DNA from: Cordylochernes scorpioides
Taxonomy: Eukaryota > Arthropoda > Arachnida > Pseudoscorpiones > Chernetidae
Direction: 5' to 3'
Assembly (NCBI GenBank): GCA_030710605.1
Contig: CP092868.1
Coordinates: 24,847,104-24,911,103 of the forward strand
Length of the DNA stretch: 64,000 bases
In this document: positions 10,968-20,128 of the stretch, one piece after another
How the letters are laid out: each line of letters begins with the position of its first letter
Position numbering within the stretch: the stretch's first letter is position 1
Notes under the pieces: generated by a model
Database searches by the model: none
The model's input: only the letters and a program-made list of their open reading frames with translations
Told to the model about the DNA's origin: nothing
Translations under genes and position numbers: made by a program

Positions 10968-11165
10968 TTCAATATAACAGCGGTATGGTAGATTAAACTG
11001 GTGAAACCGCTGGGAGGGTTCACCACTGATGAGCCAGGCCCTCCCATTAATTTTCCCATTGCAGTAAGGGTAGTAGAAATTTTTTTAATTTTCAAAAGAA
11101 TCTTACGCGTCTAAAATAGTTTCTAATTTTCATAGTTTAAAATGCATGAATAATTTTTAATTTTA
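10968..11165 (+). mobile_element. SINE-H copy b with variant permuted hammerhead core
   Basis: Core at 10980-11037. Strand 1 is GCGGT-A-TGGTA, strand 2 CTGGT-GAA-ACCGC, strand 3 CACCA-CTGATGA-GCCAG. Stem III is intact (5 bp). The cleavage triplet is GUA, allowed by the NUH rule. Stem II keeps pairing through a T-A to C-G change plus one G-U. Stem I loses only its distal pair. GGGAGGG (11012-11018) can pair with CCCTCCC (11039-11045). Confidence 0.75.
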
Positions 11166-11740
11166 TAAAAAATTAGATTTTTCGAATTTTATATAAATTA
11201 TTTTTTCTTAATTAAAAATACCTATAAAAATATTCTGCATATAAAACCATTAGTTGAATTTATTTATTTTTTAAATATATTTTTATAAAGAAAATATATA
11301 TTTTAAGAAAGTTTCAAAGCTTTTTATAAAGCAAGTTAAATATTAATTCCAAAAATACTCAGTAGATGGCGCCACAAAGCTACCCTCGAATAATCCAGTG
11401 GTTTTCTTTTGCTTCAATTTCTCTCTCCTATAAAACATTTTAAAATATTTAATTTTTCCATTTTTTAAACCAAATGTTTGGTGTAATACATCTTCTTTGA
11501 TTTTAAACAAATTTATTCCCTCAACTTTATAAATGTGTAAAAAAAAAATCTTCATACCAATATGCAAATAATAACATGCTAATATGCAAATATAAATAAC
11601 AGTTCAGATTTTAGCTAAGACTCTATAATGCAATAGATGTGTACAGTCAAAACTATATAATGAAAAATTCTAAAGAAAAATAATATTTTGTTAACAAAAA
11701 GGTACAATGTGAAAAATAGTACAAATGTAATATTGTACTG
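11165..11740. other. AT-rich spacer, nothing recognised
   Basis: No repeat family or convincing ORF. The ORF at 11343-11567 (-) has no recognisable motif. Confidence 0.5.
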
Positions 11741-11759
11741 TGATAAGGTGCATAAATTA

Positions 11760-11822
11760 AGAAAAAGGCTTCTTCTTATCGAGCAACTGAAAGTTGCTGA
11801 TGGCTTGCGCCATCTATCGGAA
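11760..11822 (+). repeat. Hairpin repeat module, second copy
   Basis: GAGCAACTGAAAGTTGCTGA followed by TGGCTTGCGCCATCTATCGG, as at 7505-7572. Confidence 0.6.
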
Positions 11823-11897
11823 TAAATATCTACTATTCTCGTTGATTTTTAATTATTCCAGAATTGGCCAAATACCCATTCTTGATTAATCAAGAAA

Positions 11898-11952
11898 AGC
11901 TAACCACGGATGCGTTTCGGGCTGTTGGCCCTCATCAGCGTGGTGCAAGCTG
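11898..11952 (-). ncRNA. Hammerhead ribozyme, canonical core (type I, very short stem III)
   Basis: Read on the minus strand: distal stem AGCT, bulge, stem I strand ACCACG, then CTGATGA (11932-11938), stem II GGGC-caaca-GCCC, GAA, then ACGCAT, C (predicted cleavage after the base at 11909), stem I strand CGTGGT and distal TAGCT. All invariant core bases are present and the triplet is AUC. Stem I has 6 bp plus an outer AGCT/AGCT helix across an internal loop; stem II has 4 bp. Stem III is reduced to one A-U pair. Minimal-stem-III type I motifs are known from Penelope-like retroelements and act best as dimers, so this monomer may cleave poorly. No ORF of such an element is seen nearby. Confidence 0.8.
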
Positions 11953-12149
11953 TACCTCAACGACCAAAAAATTGGTCCTTAAGGCATCCTGAAAAATCAT
12001 GAAACGGGTAGTTAAGGCCAGAATTGCGTGAGAACGCTATACAATATCTCTTCATAAATAAATTTTGGATTGCTCTATTTTCAAAACGATATATCTTCAA
12101 TGTGTAAAAAAATAATAATAATAATTAAGTAGACATAAACGTAACTTTA

Positions 12150-12385
12150 TTACAACAACAAACAAACAACAACAAAGCCTTTATTTAGGGCCTCTCGCCC
12201 TATACAGGATTCGCCAGTTCACAAGGGATGGGGAGAACACTGTGTGATCCGGGATATAATCCTGTGGAATATCGCCACCGCTATATACCTATTCTTTGAT
12301 ATTTCATTAATTAGTGCCGGAAATGAAGGACAAAGTTGCCCATCATTTAGTTTTCGTCTTTCGTAACTTTCTAACAAAATAAATA
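12150..12385 (-). mobile_element. LINE 3' end: RT C-terminus, hairpin and TTG tail
   Basis: Minus-strand translation reads ERRKLNDGQLCPSFPALI, then NRYIAVAIF, matching the C-terminus of the 30743-31942 copy (EERRTLMLKTGQLCASLP...NKYIATAF). The 3' part has the hairpin AGGGCGAGAGGCCCT, AATAAAGGC and a (TTG)n-like tail at 12152-12175. It is 5'-truncated to about 235 bp. Confidence 0.75.
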
Positions 12386-12389
12386 TTTA

Positions 12390-12690
12390 ATATCCTTTAT
12401 AATAATACCATATATATATATATAATATAAAATTTGAAAATTTGTTTCTTAGTTTAAATATCATATTCTGATACTATATATTAGCGTTCACTTACCTAAT
12501 TACGTGATAAATATAACATGAATTTTCAAAAATATATCTTAGTTATACTGATAGATGGCATAAACCATCAATAACGTTTTAAGAATCATCTGAGCATAAA
12601 AATATCTTTAAAAAAGTAAAAATCTAAACAATTTTTATTATATTATTAACTTAAAATAAAGAGAAAAGAAAAGGAGCGAAATGAAGAGAG
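12390..12690. other. AT-rich spacer
   Basis: No feature recognised. Confidence 0.4.
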
Positions 12691-12707
12691 AAAGAGAATA
12701 TGTATAT

Positions 12708-12752
12708 GGAACGCTTCACGATTTTGCGTGTCATCCTTGCACAGGAGCCATT

Positions 12753-12789
<37 letters not shown>

Positions 12790-12809
12790 ACCGCCGAACA
12801 AGCGAGTAC
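12708..12809 (-). pseudogene. U6 snRNA retrocopy with 16-bp target-site duplication
   Basis: The minus strand reads nearly full U6: 5' stem-loop GTACTCGC...GCGGTAC, CATATACTAAAATTGGAACG, the ACAGAGA box with GATTAG, then TGCAAGGATGACACGC, AAAATCGTGAAGCGTTCC. Differences from standard animal U6 include GAATGG for GCATGG and a 3-nt expansion in the 5' loop (CTTGTTCGG). Direct repeats AAGAGAATATGTATAT flank it perfectly (12692-12707 and 12810-12825), the mark of LINE-mediated insertion. There is no oligo-A tail and no U6-type upstream promoter was seen. It is probably non-functional, but it shows which U6 variant fed the satellites elsewhere in the window. Confidence 0.9.
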
Positions 12810-13052
12810 AAGAGAATATGTATATAAGCGAACAAGAGAATAATTATTTAGATTTAAGATTTCAAAAAATTTATATATAAGCACAAAATAAAAGGCTATA
12901 TCAACGTTCGGGCAGAGGCTTCGTCAGTTATACGTCATAGATATGGAACATATAAAAAAAATGATTAGTAAGCTTAGAAAAAGAGGAAAAGACCGAACCA
13001 ATGATTTTTTTTTCTTTAAAATGTTAATTTATATTACAATTACTAGAGTTTT

Positions 13053-13256
13053 TAATTAAAAAAGGAATATATTGGATCAAAAAAACATTTATTTTACCTA
13101 TATTTCAGTTGGCTTAACGCCAACCTTTATCAAGGTATTATAACATATTTAATGTGTGTCAACAACGAAATATTGGTAAAATAAATGATTTTTTGATCCA
13201 ATTTATGCCTTTTTAATTAAAGATTTATTTATGGATTGCTCTATTTTCAAATTACT
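13053..13256. repeat. Foldback family A, inverted pair
   Basis: Left arm AATATATTGGATC...TATTTCAGTTGGC-ttaac-GCCAACC; right arm AACGAAATATTGGTAAAATA...GATCCAATTTATGCC. Right flank GGATTGCTCTATTTTCAAA is shared with other copies. A solo right-end fragment occurs at 12053-12095. Confidence 0.75.
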
Positions 13257-13259
13257 AGA

Positions 13260-13690
13260 ATAAAAATAGGAAATAATCTGTAATTATATTGTTTTATTAT
13301 GTGTTTAATATGTAAATGATAGAAACCCTAATGGATTTTTCAACTCTAGGGTGGAAAGAAATTGTCTCCAGGCCGGGTCTTTTCAAAAATGAACCTGGCA
13401 ATAGTTTTAACTCTTTCATTTGACTGTCATACAAATATCGAATACTATGGAAAAACAAACAAACACGAGAGAAAAATTGCTGCCATAATAAAAATGTTTA
13501 TAAGTTCTTTAAAAACCATTCCTTTATATATATCTCAAAATGAGTTTTTTTCAAAGAAAAAAAAAAAAGGCTGCATTTGACTAACCCCATAAAGAAAATG
13601 ATAATATAAGTAAAAATTTGACACAAATGAGCGTTCTAATAGATATATTTTTTTTATATGAGCTCTACAGTATCTATCTTCTTCAATTTT
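13260..13690. other. Spacer, nothing recognised
   Basis: An ORF at 13362-13580 shows no motif. Confidence 0.4.
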
Positions 13691-13694
13691 AAGA

Positions 13695-13829
13695 CAGGTA
13701 ATTTTGTTCACAAATGGTTATCTCGTGTGTCTTCAATAAAGGTCACTGTAATATCTTTCAGAGGTATTTTTTGAATCCCGATATACATGGTAAAAGGTAC
13801 AACTTTCTCTAGTTCTGTCCATGAGTGTA
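13695..13829 (+). mobile_element. Tc1-like MITE, right-end fragment
   Basis: TTCACAAATGGTTATCTCG, CTTCAATAAAGGTCACTG, and the terminus GTCCATGAGTG followed by TA. One internal unit only. Confidence 0.65.
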
Positions 13830-14765
13830 TATATAAGCTCTACAGTATTTATCGTCTTTAATTTTATTCTGTTCTTGAGTAGCTCATGTTTTCCAGTGGT
13901 ACCAAGCTCTTCCTTACACCTTTACATTGTTTCTCGTTCAGTTCAACAGTACAATTCTTCTCTTCCAACCGTTTTTATCCCTTTTACCTTTCATAACTTT
14001 CTTCGTCAATCCATTTTCTCCTAATATACACGTACCTTGTATATTCCATCCGGTTCTTCTTTCGTTTTTCTAATGATCATCAATGGGCCAGGCTTCATTC
14101 AATCTTCTCACAACTTCTTCATTCTTGCCAACCCATCTTTAACTATAAGTTTAAAATAAATAATATTTCAGGCATAATTTTTATGGGATACCTATTTTGT
14201 ATTTAACCATTTTGAGATTTTAATCATTTCTTTCTTCTTATCTTATTTTATCAACTTGTAAATGAAACAATATGGTCAGAACAAAATAAATGAGGAAAAC
14301 AGACCATTTCACAGAAGAATGAACATCTCAAATCCAAGATTCTGCACCACAAGCCTCTAACCATGTAAATATAAAATACAATATAAATGTGAGGAACCTT
14401 TACATACTCTCCCTTGTAGAAATCATAAGCTAGGTTGTTCTTTTTGGGAGCGGCGCCTAATAAAGTTATTTTTGAACTGAAATTTGCAAATTTACTTTTT
14501 AAAACTCAATCAATGGACAATATGTATAAAAACTGTATACAATCACACCATAACCAATTTATTAGATCTATATACTCCGTATTTTTCATACTTTACATCT
14601 AAAAAAAAAAAAACACTCTTGAACAATCACGTTGAGAAGTAAGCAAATGCTGAAATAGAAACGTCTATAATGGCCTCTGCAACAATTTTAGAATGTTCAA
14701 CTTCTAAAATAGCAAGGATACAGAGAATATTAGATGCAATCTATGAGAATAAATATTAACTAAAT
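13830..14765. other. Spacer, nothing recognised
   Basis: Moderately AT-rich and somewhat pyrimidine-rich at 13880-14080. No motif-bearing ORF. Confidence 0.4.
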
Positions 14766-14771
14766 GTTGAA

Positions 14772-15255
14772 TATTTCGATAGTGGACATTGCTGCTGCTG
14801 TGATAGAGATGCATGGAGACATCTGAGGCTCTTCAATGGACACGACAACAACAACAATACAGTATACACACCCAAGATAGTGGACATTGCTGCTGCTGTG
14901 ATAGAGATGCATGGAGACATCTGAGGCTTTTCATTGGACACGACAACAACAACAATACAGTATACACACCCAAGATAGTGGACATTGCTGCTGCTGTGAT
15001 AGAGATGCATGGAGACATCTGAGGCTCTTCATTGGACACGACAACAACAACAATACAGTATACACACCCAAGATAGTGAACATTGCTGCTGCTGTGATAG
15101 AGATGCATGGAGACATCTGAGGCTCTTCATTGGACACGACAACAACAACAATACAGTATACACACCCAAGATAGTGAACATTGCTGCTGCTGTGATAGAG
15201 ATGCATGGAGACATCTGAGGCTCTTCAATGGACACGACAACAACAACAACAACAT
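14772..15255. repeat. Satellite, 98-bp unit, five copies
   Basis: Units contain GGACATTGCTGCTGCTGTGA, GATGCATGGAGACATCTGAG and GGACACGACAACAACAACAA, repeating exactly every 98 bp. A solo diverged monomer lies at 51420-51510. ORFs on both strands here are repeat artefacts. Confidence 0.95.
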
Positions 15256-15259
15256 TAAA

Positions 15260-16320
15260 TATTTCTTTTTTAAATCCAGAACATTGACAAAAAACATTCA
15301 GTGAGAGAAATAATATTATCCTTAGAGATAAATCAACCATTAGTTTATATATATAACAATAAATAGCATCGACAGCTATCAAAAAGATGTATTTTCTTTA
15401 AATATTTGTGAATACTTTCACACATACAAAAAGGAATTTAAGGAAACAATTTTTCCTTTTCAATTGACCCGCGTTCCATTTCATGGGCGAAAGGAAAAGT
15501 CGTCTGAAACGTTTTTGACCTACTTTATACTTTGATTTCTTCCTTCTAAAAAAACAATTATATAACTTATATAAATCCCCCATTCCACCACGTATTTTTA
15601 AATAAATAGTCGTATATTCAACTAATATACCCTATTTACACAATATACTATTTTATACATTTTATATAGAATTTAAAAATATATATATCGATATTTAAAA
15701 TTGATCACTTTTTAAAAATTATAAATTTTAACAACTTATTTTAAAAAATATTACCTCTATGACTATAATTGGTTTTAAGTCAAAAATGATTATATTTTTA
15801 TTTATATACAATCTCGTATGCTCTTTCCAAACTTTCGGTAAATCTAAAAAAAAAAAATGAAAGATGAAAACAAAAATGTTTATTTTAAAAATATATATAA
15901 ATATTTTATTGAAAAATTGTTTAAAAACGAAAATATTTTTATCCACTTTAAAAACGTATATCAACCTATTTTCAAATGAAACTTTTTTTTTCCATCGTAA
16001 CGAGAAAAAAAAAACACACAAAATATAAACACACAATTAACTTTTTTTTAATAATTTAGATAATTTTTATACGCAGGTTTAAAATATACTTATAGAGGAC
16101 TTATTGTGATGTGGTTATTAAATATAAGAATAACGTTTTCATGTATTTCGATATAGGTGAATAATATAAATTGAAATGCAAAAGGTTTATGGGAAATCGC
16201 GGTGAATTTTGGGGCAAATTTTAATAATTAAGCAATGGGAGGGGTCTGTCTTGAGGCGTGGTTATGCCTTACTCCCCTCCCCCTTTGAACACCCCCTTTT
16301 TCCTTGTGCAGGATTAGTGG
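15260..16320. other. AT-rich spacer, nothing recognised
   Basis: Homopolymer-rich AT sequence; the ORF at 15728-16036 (-) is Phe/Lys/Ile-rich and compositional. Confidence 0.5.
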
Positions 16321-16325
16321 ATTTG

Positions 16326-17452
16326 GCATGTTAATATTATCTCTGTGTCCTTCCTATTGTGGTAGTTGTACCGCCGAACTGGTATCACAGGGGCCATGCT
16401 AATATTCTCTGTATCCTTCATATTGTAGTAGTTGTACCGCCGAACTGGTATCACAGGGGCCATGGTAATATTCTCTGTATCCTTCCTATTGTAGTAGTTG
16501 TACCGCCGAACTGGTATCACAGAGGCCATGCTAATATTCTCTGTATCCTTCATATTGTGGTAGTTGTACCGCCGAACTGGTATCACAGGGGCCATGCTAA
16601 TCTTTTCTGTATCCTTCATATTGTAGTAGTTGTACCGCCGAACTGGTATCACAGGGGCCATGCTAATCTTTTCTGTATCCTTCCTATTGTGGTAGTTGTA
16701 CCGCCGAACTGGTATCACAGGGGCCATGCTAATCTTTTCTGTATCCTTCATATTGTAGTAGTTGTACCGCCGAACTGGTATCACAGAGGCCATGCTAATC
16801 TTTTCTGTATCCTTCCTATTGTGGTAGTTGTACCGCCGAACTGGTATCACAGGGGCCATGCTAATCTTTTCTGTATCCTTCATATTGTAGTAGTTGTACC
16901 GCCGAACTGGTATCACAGGGGCCATGCTAATCTTTTCTGTATCCTTCCTATTGTGGTAGTTGTACCGCCGAACTGGTATCACAGGGGCCATGCTAATCTT
17001 TTCTGTATCCTTCATATTGTAGTAGTTGTACCGCCGAACTGGTATCACAGGGGCCATGCTAATCTTTTCTGTATCCTTTCTATTGTAGTAGTTGTACCGC
17101 CGAACTGGTATCACAGAGGCCATGCTAATCTTTTCTGTATCCTTCCTATTGTAGTAGTTGTACCGCCGAACTGGTATCACAGAGGCCATGCTAATCTTCT
17201 CTGTATCCTTCCTATTGTAGTAATTGTACCGCCCAACAAGTATCACAGGGGCCATGCTAATCTTCTCTGTATCCTTCATATTGTAGTAGTTGTACCGCCC
17301 AACAAGTATCACAGGGCCATGCTAATCTTCTCTGTATCCTTCCTATTGTAGTAGTTGTACCGCCGAACTGGTATCAGAGACCATGCTAATCTTCTCTGTA
17401 TCCTTCCTATTTTACAAGTTGCACATCCTAAAATTTTTGCAGAGGCCATGCT
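16326..17452 (-). repeat. U6 snRNA-derived satellite, 66-bp unit, about 16-17 copies
   Basis: On the minus strand each unit reads TTGTTCGGCGGTAC or GTTCGGCGGTAC, ACTACTACAATAGGAAGG, ATACAGAAAAGATTAGCATG, GCCCCTGTGATACC. This tracks U6 from its 5' stem-loop through the ACAGAGA region and AGC to GCATGGCCCCTG, where true U6 continues into its internal stem-loop. Most units here have ACAGAAA for ACAGAGA. Because 66 is divisible by 3 and stops are absent, both strands give long artefactual ORFs (332 and 330 codons). Confidence 0.9.
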
Positions 17453-17454
17453 AG

Positions 17455-18540
17455 ACGTTTTTGTTTCATCATTTTCTTACTTCTCAACGTGGTCGTCCAA
17501 GAGTGTTTTTTTTTTTCAGATGTAAAGTATTAAAAATACGGAGTATTGTATAAATATCTAATAAATTGAAAGAAAAACAAGTATTTATGAACTAAGGGGA
17601 ACTATCTTTCTCTCTCTTTCAGTAATAATCTCTATAAAAATTAACTGTGCCACTTTGTTTTTTATGTCACTGAAACAGGCATTGAAAAACGAAAGGAAAA
17701 AAAAAGGGGAATAAAACTACCATATGATTTTGTTTTTCACTTTTAAAAATATTTTTAATACCGATTATACGCACAGATACCAATTTAAAATATATATCTT
17801 TATATATATTTTTATAATAAATTAAAAATTATCTTTAAATATTTATTTATAAAAAAAAATTGCTTTTATTGGAGAAATTTTATTATATCTTAAAAAAAAA
17901 AAGATATGAATACATTTCAAATTATTTAATATGAAAGTAAGAAAAGAAAATGAGAAAGAAATATAAAAATTCTATCCATTTTATCCATATCGAACTTATA
18001 AATTATTTAAAAGAAATTTTAAAAATTTAACATTATGCTTAATTTCTTTTTTTATATATTTATACTTACATAGAAATCCTTAAAGTATTTTAAATTTATT
18101 TTCCTTAAAAATTTGGTATTAAAGGGAGGCGAATATATATAAAAATATATAATAAGTATAAAGATATATTCTATGATTAAAAAATATATATTTGCAATGT
18201 AGCGGGTTGTTACAAATATACATAGATGAGATGTAAGATACGTTTATATATTGTTATTTTAAAAGAAAAACTATGCAAATATTCTATATTAACGAATAAA
18301 TATAGTATGATGCAATATTTCAATTTCATATAATACGTTACATTTTTATTGTTTTATGTGAATTTATGTGGAGAGAAATAAATAACTGCAACTTCTTCTT
18401 AGAGAAAAAAAAAAGATCATATTATTTATAAAACGAAAAAAAAAAAGTTTTAATCACTTTAAAAAACTTATTATTCTTCTTAATTTTGTCTCGAGTTGTT
18501 TTTATTTGATTAAAAATATATAGAAGTGTAAAAAAAAGTG
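17455..18540. other. AT-rich spacer upstream of the C/EBP region
   Basis: Very AT-rich with T and A runs; no repeat family or gene recognised. Confidence 0.5.
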
Positions 18541-18579
18541 CTGTAACTTTGTTGGGTAGGTATTACAAGAGATGCGGTA

Positions 18580-18860
18580 GTAATACTGCACGCAATGTAC
18601 TCTTACTGCAAAGAAAAGAAGCGCTGGAGAAGTTTTCCAAAACCAAAATATTACCGCGCCTTGGTTATCATTACCGCAAAGGCAACACCCCCAAACAGGT
18701 GCAGTAAGATAAGAGACCTGACTGTCCATTCAACGTCACACTGTAATCTTGCAGTAACGTACACATGGTGATAAGAGCAGTAAGGGCGCGACATCGTGCA
18801 GTAGAGTCTGGAAACACCGGAGATCACTTGTTGACGTTACGTCGGATTTCAACCAATCAG
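18580..18860 (+). promoter_or_regulatory. Putative proximal promoter of the C/EBP gene
   Basis: GC content rises sharply from about 18540. The block holds repeated TTACTGCA/TGCAGTAA-type motifs in both orientations (18584, 18603, 18671, 18700, 18749, 18778), CRE-like half sites (ACGTCA at 18733, TGACG at 18832 with TTACGTCG overlapping) and a CCAAT box at 18853-18857. C/EBP genes in other animals are often regulated by CREB and by their own product, so these fit, but no transcription start is visible and binding is inferred only. Confidence 0.45.
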
Positions 18861-19302
18861 TGTCAGGCATGCTGCTTGGCCCCATTTCGATCTCGCCGTC
18901 CAACTTTCACCAGTAAAATAGTTCCTTCGTTTTCTGCCCGTAACTTCTTTATTATTCGATTTTGTTATAAAATATGTAGATACTTTGTTATAAGGGTGGT
19001 AGGTGATTGTTAATTTGTACTGAGAGTATGCTAAGAAGCGGGAAAGTAGGTCGGCGAAAGTGCGCAGAAGGATGTGCGGAAGGATACAGTGTTGTCGTAA
19101 CAGCGAGCCGGTTGCCGGAGTCGGGGTTTTAGCCTAGTTCCCATTTGGCGTTCGTCGCGTGCGGTCGTGTGACCTTGTTCCGGAGAGAAAATACGGCGGT
19201 GGCTTAGCGCCTCCAGGGAATCAACAGGGGCCGTTATTCGGCCCTTCCCTTCGCAACGGCGACTTCAAGGCTCTGGCAGGAGTTGGACCGCGGGACTTCG
19301 CC

Positions 19303-19344
19303 ATGTTATTACGCTGCAGGCATGGACTCTCCCCCGCTCTATGA
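19303..19344 (+). other. Short upstream ORF overlapping the C/EBP start
   Basis: ATG at 19303 (context GCCATGT, purine at -3) opens a 13-codon frame that ends at TGA 19342-19344. It is in another frame and overlaps the first codons of C/EBP (ATG 19322). Vertebrate C/EBP alpha and beta carry a short uORF that tunes start-site choice; here the position differs because it overlaps rather than precedes the start. Other ATGs exist further up if the leader is long. Confidence 0.5.
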
Positions 19345-20128
19345 CTCCATCCTGCCGCAGCCCTACCACGATAAGCTGAAGCTTAGTGCAGGTGAGCTTG
19401 GGGACGGCTCTGTGCCGGACCTTGCCGACCTTAACTCCCCCGAGGTGTCTTTGGACCTTCACAACTTTATTCAGCATCACCATCAACAGCAGCAGGATTC
19501 GCCTATCTTCCAGGACATTCTAAGTGCCGAGGATAAGCAACAGAGATTCCTTTCTCCTTCCAATTTTTTCATGCCCCAGCAGCAAAATTCTTCACTCGGT
19601 CCACCTGGTGACCGATACGGAGCAGAAGCATCAGTGCACGTCAAGCAAGAACATAACGGCCGGCCGTGCGCTCATAATGCAACAGCATTTGCACCTCCAC
19701 CTCAAGCATTTGCATCTTTATTGGATCCACGAGCAGCAGCTGCTGGTCTAAGCATCACAGGATCCGCTGGATTTCTTCCCTCTGGAGCCGATTTTGTAAG
19801 CCGTGGTGGCCCCGGACTTCCACACGGGACTGCAACTTCTCTTAAATCAGTTCCAAACCATTCGAAGCTCAAGTCGAAGAAAAGCGTCGACAAATCTACA
19901 GATGAATATCGACGACGACGTGAACGCAACAACATCGCAGTACGTAAGTCAAGAGAGAAAGCTAAACAACGTTCGAAAGAGACTGAGAAAAAAGTCTCCG
20001 AGCTCCATCGCGAAAATGATATGCTTCGTAAAAGGATTGAACATCTTTCAAAAGAACTCACTGTACTTAAAAGTTTGCTGACCACTTACGGCATTAGCAA
20101 TGAAGCCATGGAGTATGTATCAACATGA
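19322..20128 (+). CDS. C/EBP-family bZIP transcription factor, single exon, 268 aa
   Basis: CCAAT/enhancer-binding protein: a nuclear, dimeric, sequence-specific DNA-binding regulator of differentiation and stress/immune genes in animals. The C-terminal bZIP spans about residues 192-254: basic region with [19 protein letters not shown] (the C/EBP signature), then a zipper with leucines in [18 protein letters not shown] and [13 protein letters not shown]-terminally, [23 protein letters not shown] and [19 protein letters not shown] look like conserved activation blocks. VKQE (107-110) fits a sumoylation site as in the regulatory domain of vertebrate family members. HHHQQQQ (52-58) is low-complexity. 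I chose ATG 19322 (GGCATGG, strong context); the in-frame codon at 19283 is TTG, not ATG. No intron is needed, as is usual for C/EBP genes. Codon use and GC differ from the AT-rich surroundings, as expected of a live gene. The exact paralogue is not assigned. Confidence 0.95.
   Translation: MDSPPLYDSILPQPYHDKLKLSAGELGDGSVPDLADLNSPEVSLDLHNFIQHHHQQQQDSPIFQDILSAEDKQQRFLSPSNFFMPQQQNSSLGPPGDRYGAEASVHVKQEHNGRPCAHNATAFAPPPQAFASLLDPRAAAAGLSITGSAGFLPSGADFVSRGGPGLPHGTATSLKSVPNHSKLKSKKSVDKSTDEYRRRRERNNIAVRKSREKAKQRSKETEKKVSELHRENDMLRKRIEHLSKELTVLKSLLTTYGISNEAMEYVST

Noticed and set aside
11760-11822. CTGATGGCTTGCGCCATC as a hammerhead core
   Set aside because: The A9 position is G, and no GAAA follows a stem II; it is a plain hairpin repeat.
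19283-19321. In-frame N-terminal extension of C/EBP by 13 residues
   Set aside because: Codon 19283 is TTG, not ATG; the first in-frame ATG is 19322, which has a strong context and a conserved-looking MDSPPLYD start.
19159-19344. 61-codon ORF ending at the C/EBP start
   Set aside because: Only its last ATG (19303) matters as a possible uORF; the upstream part lies in probable leader or promoter DNA without coding features.
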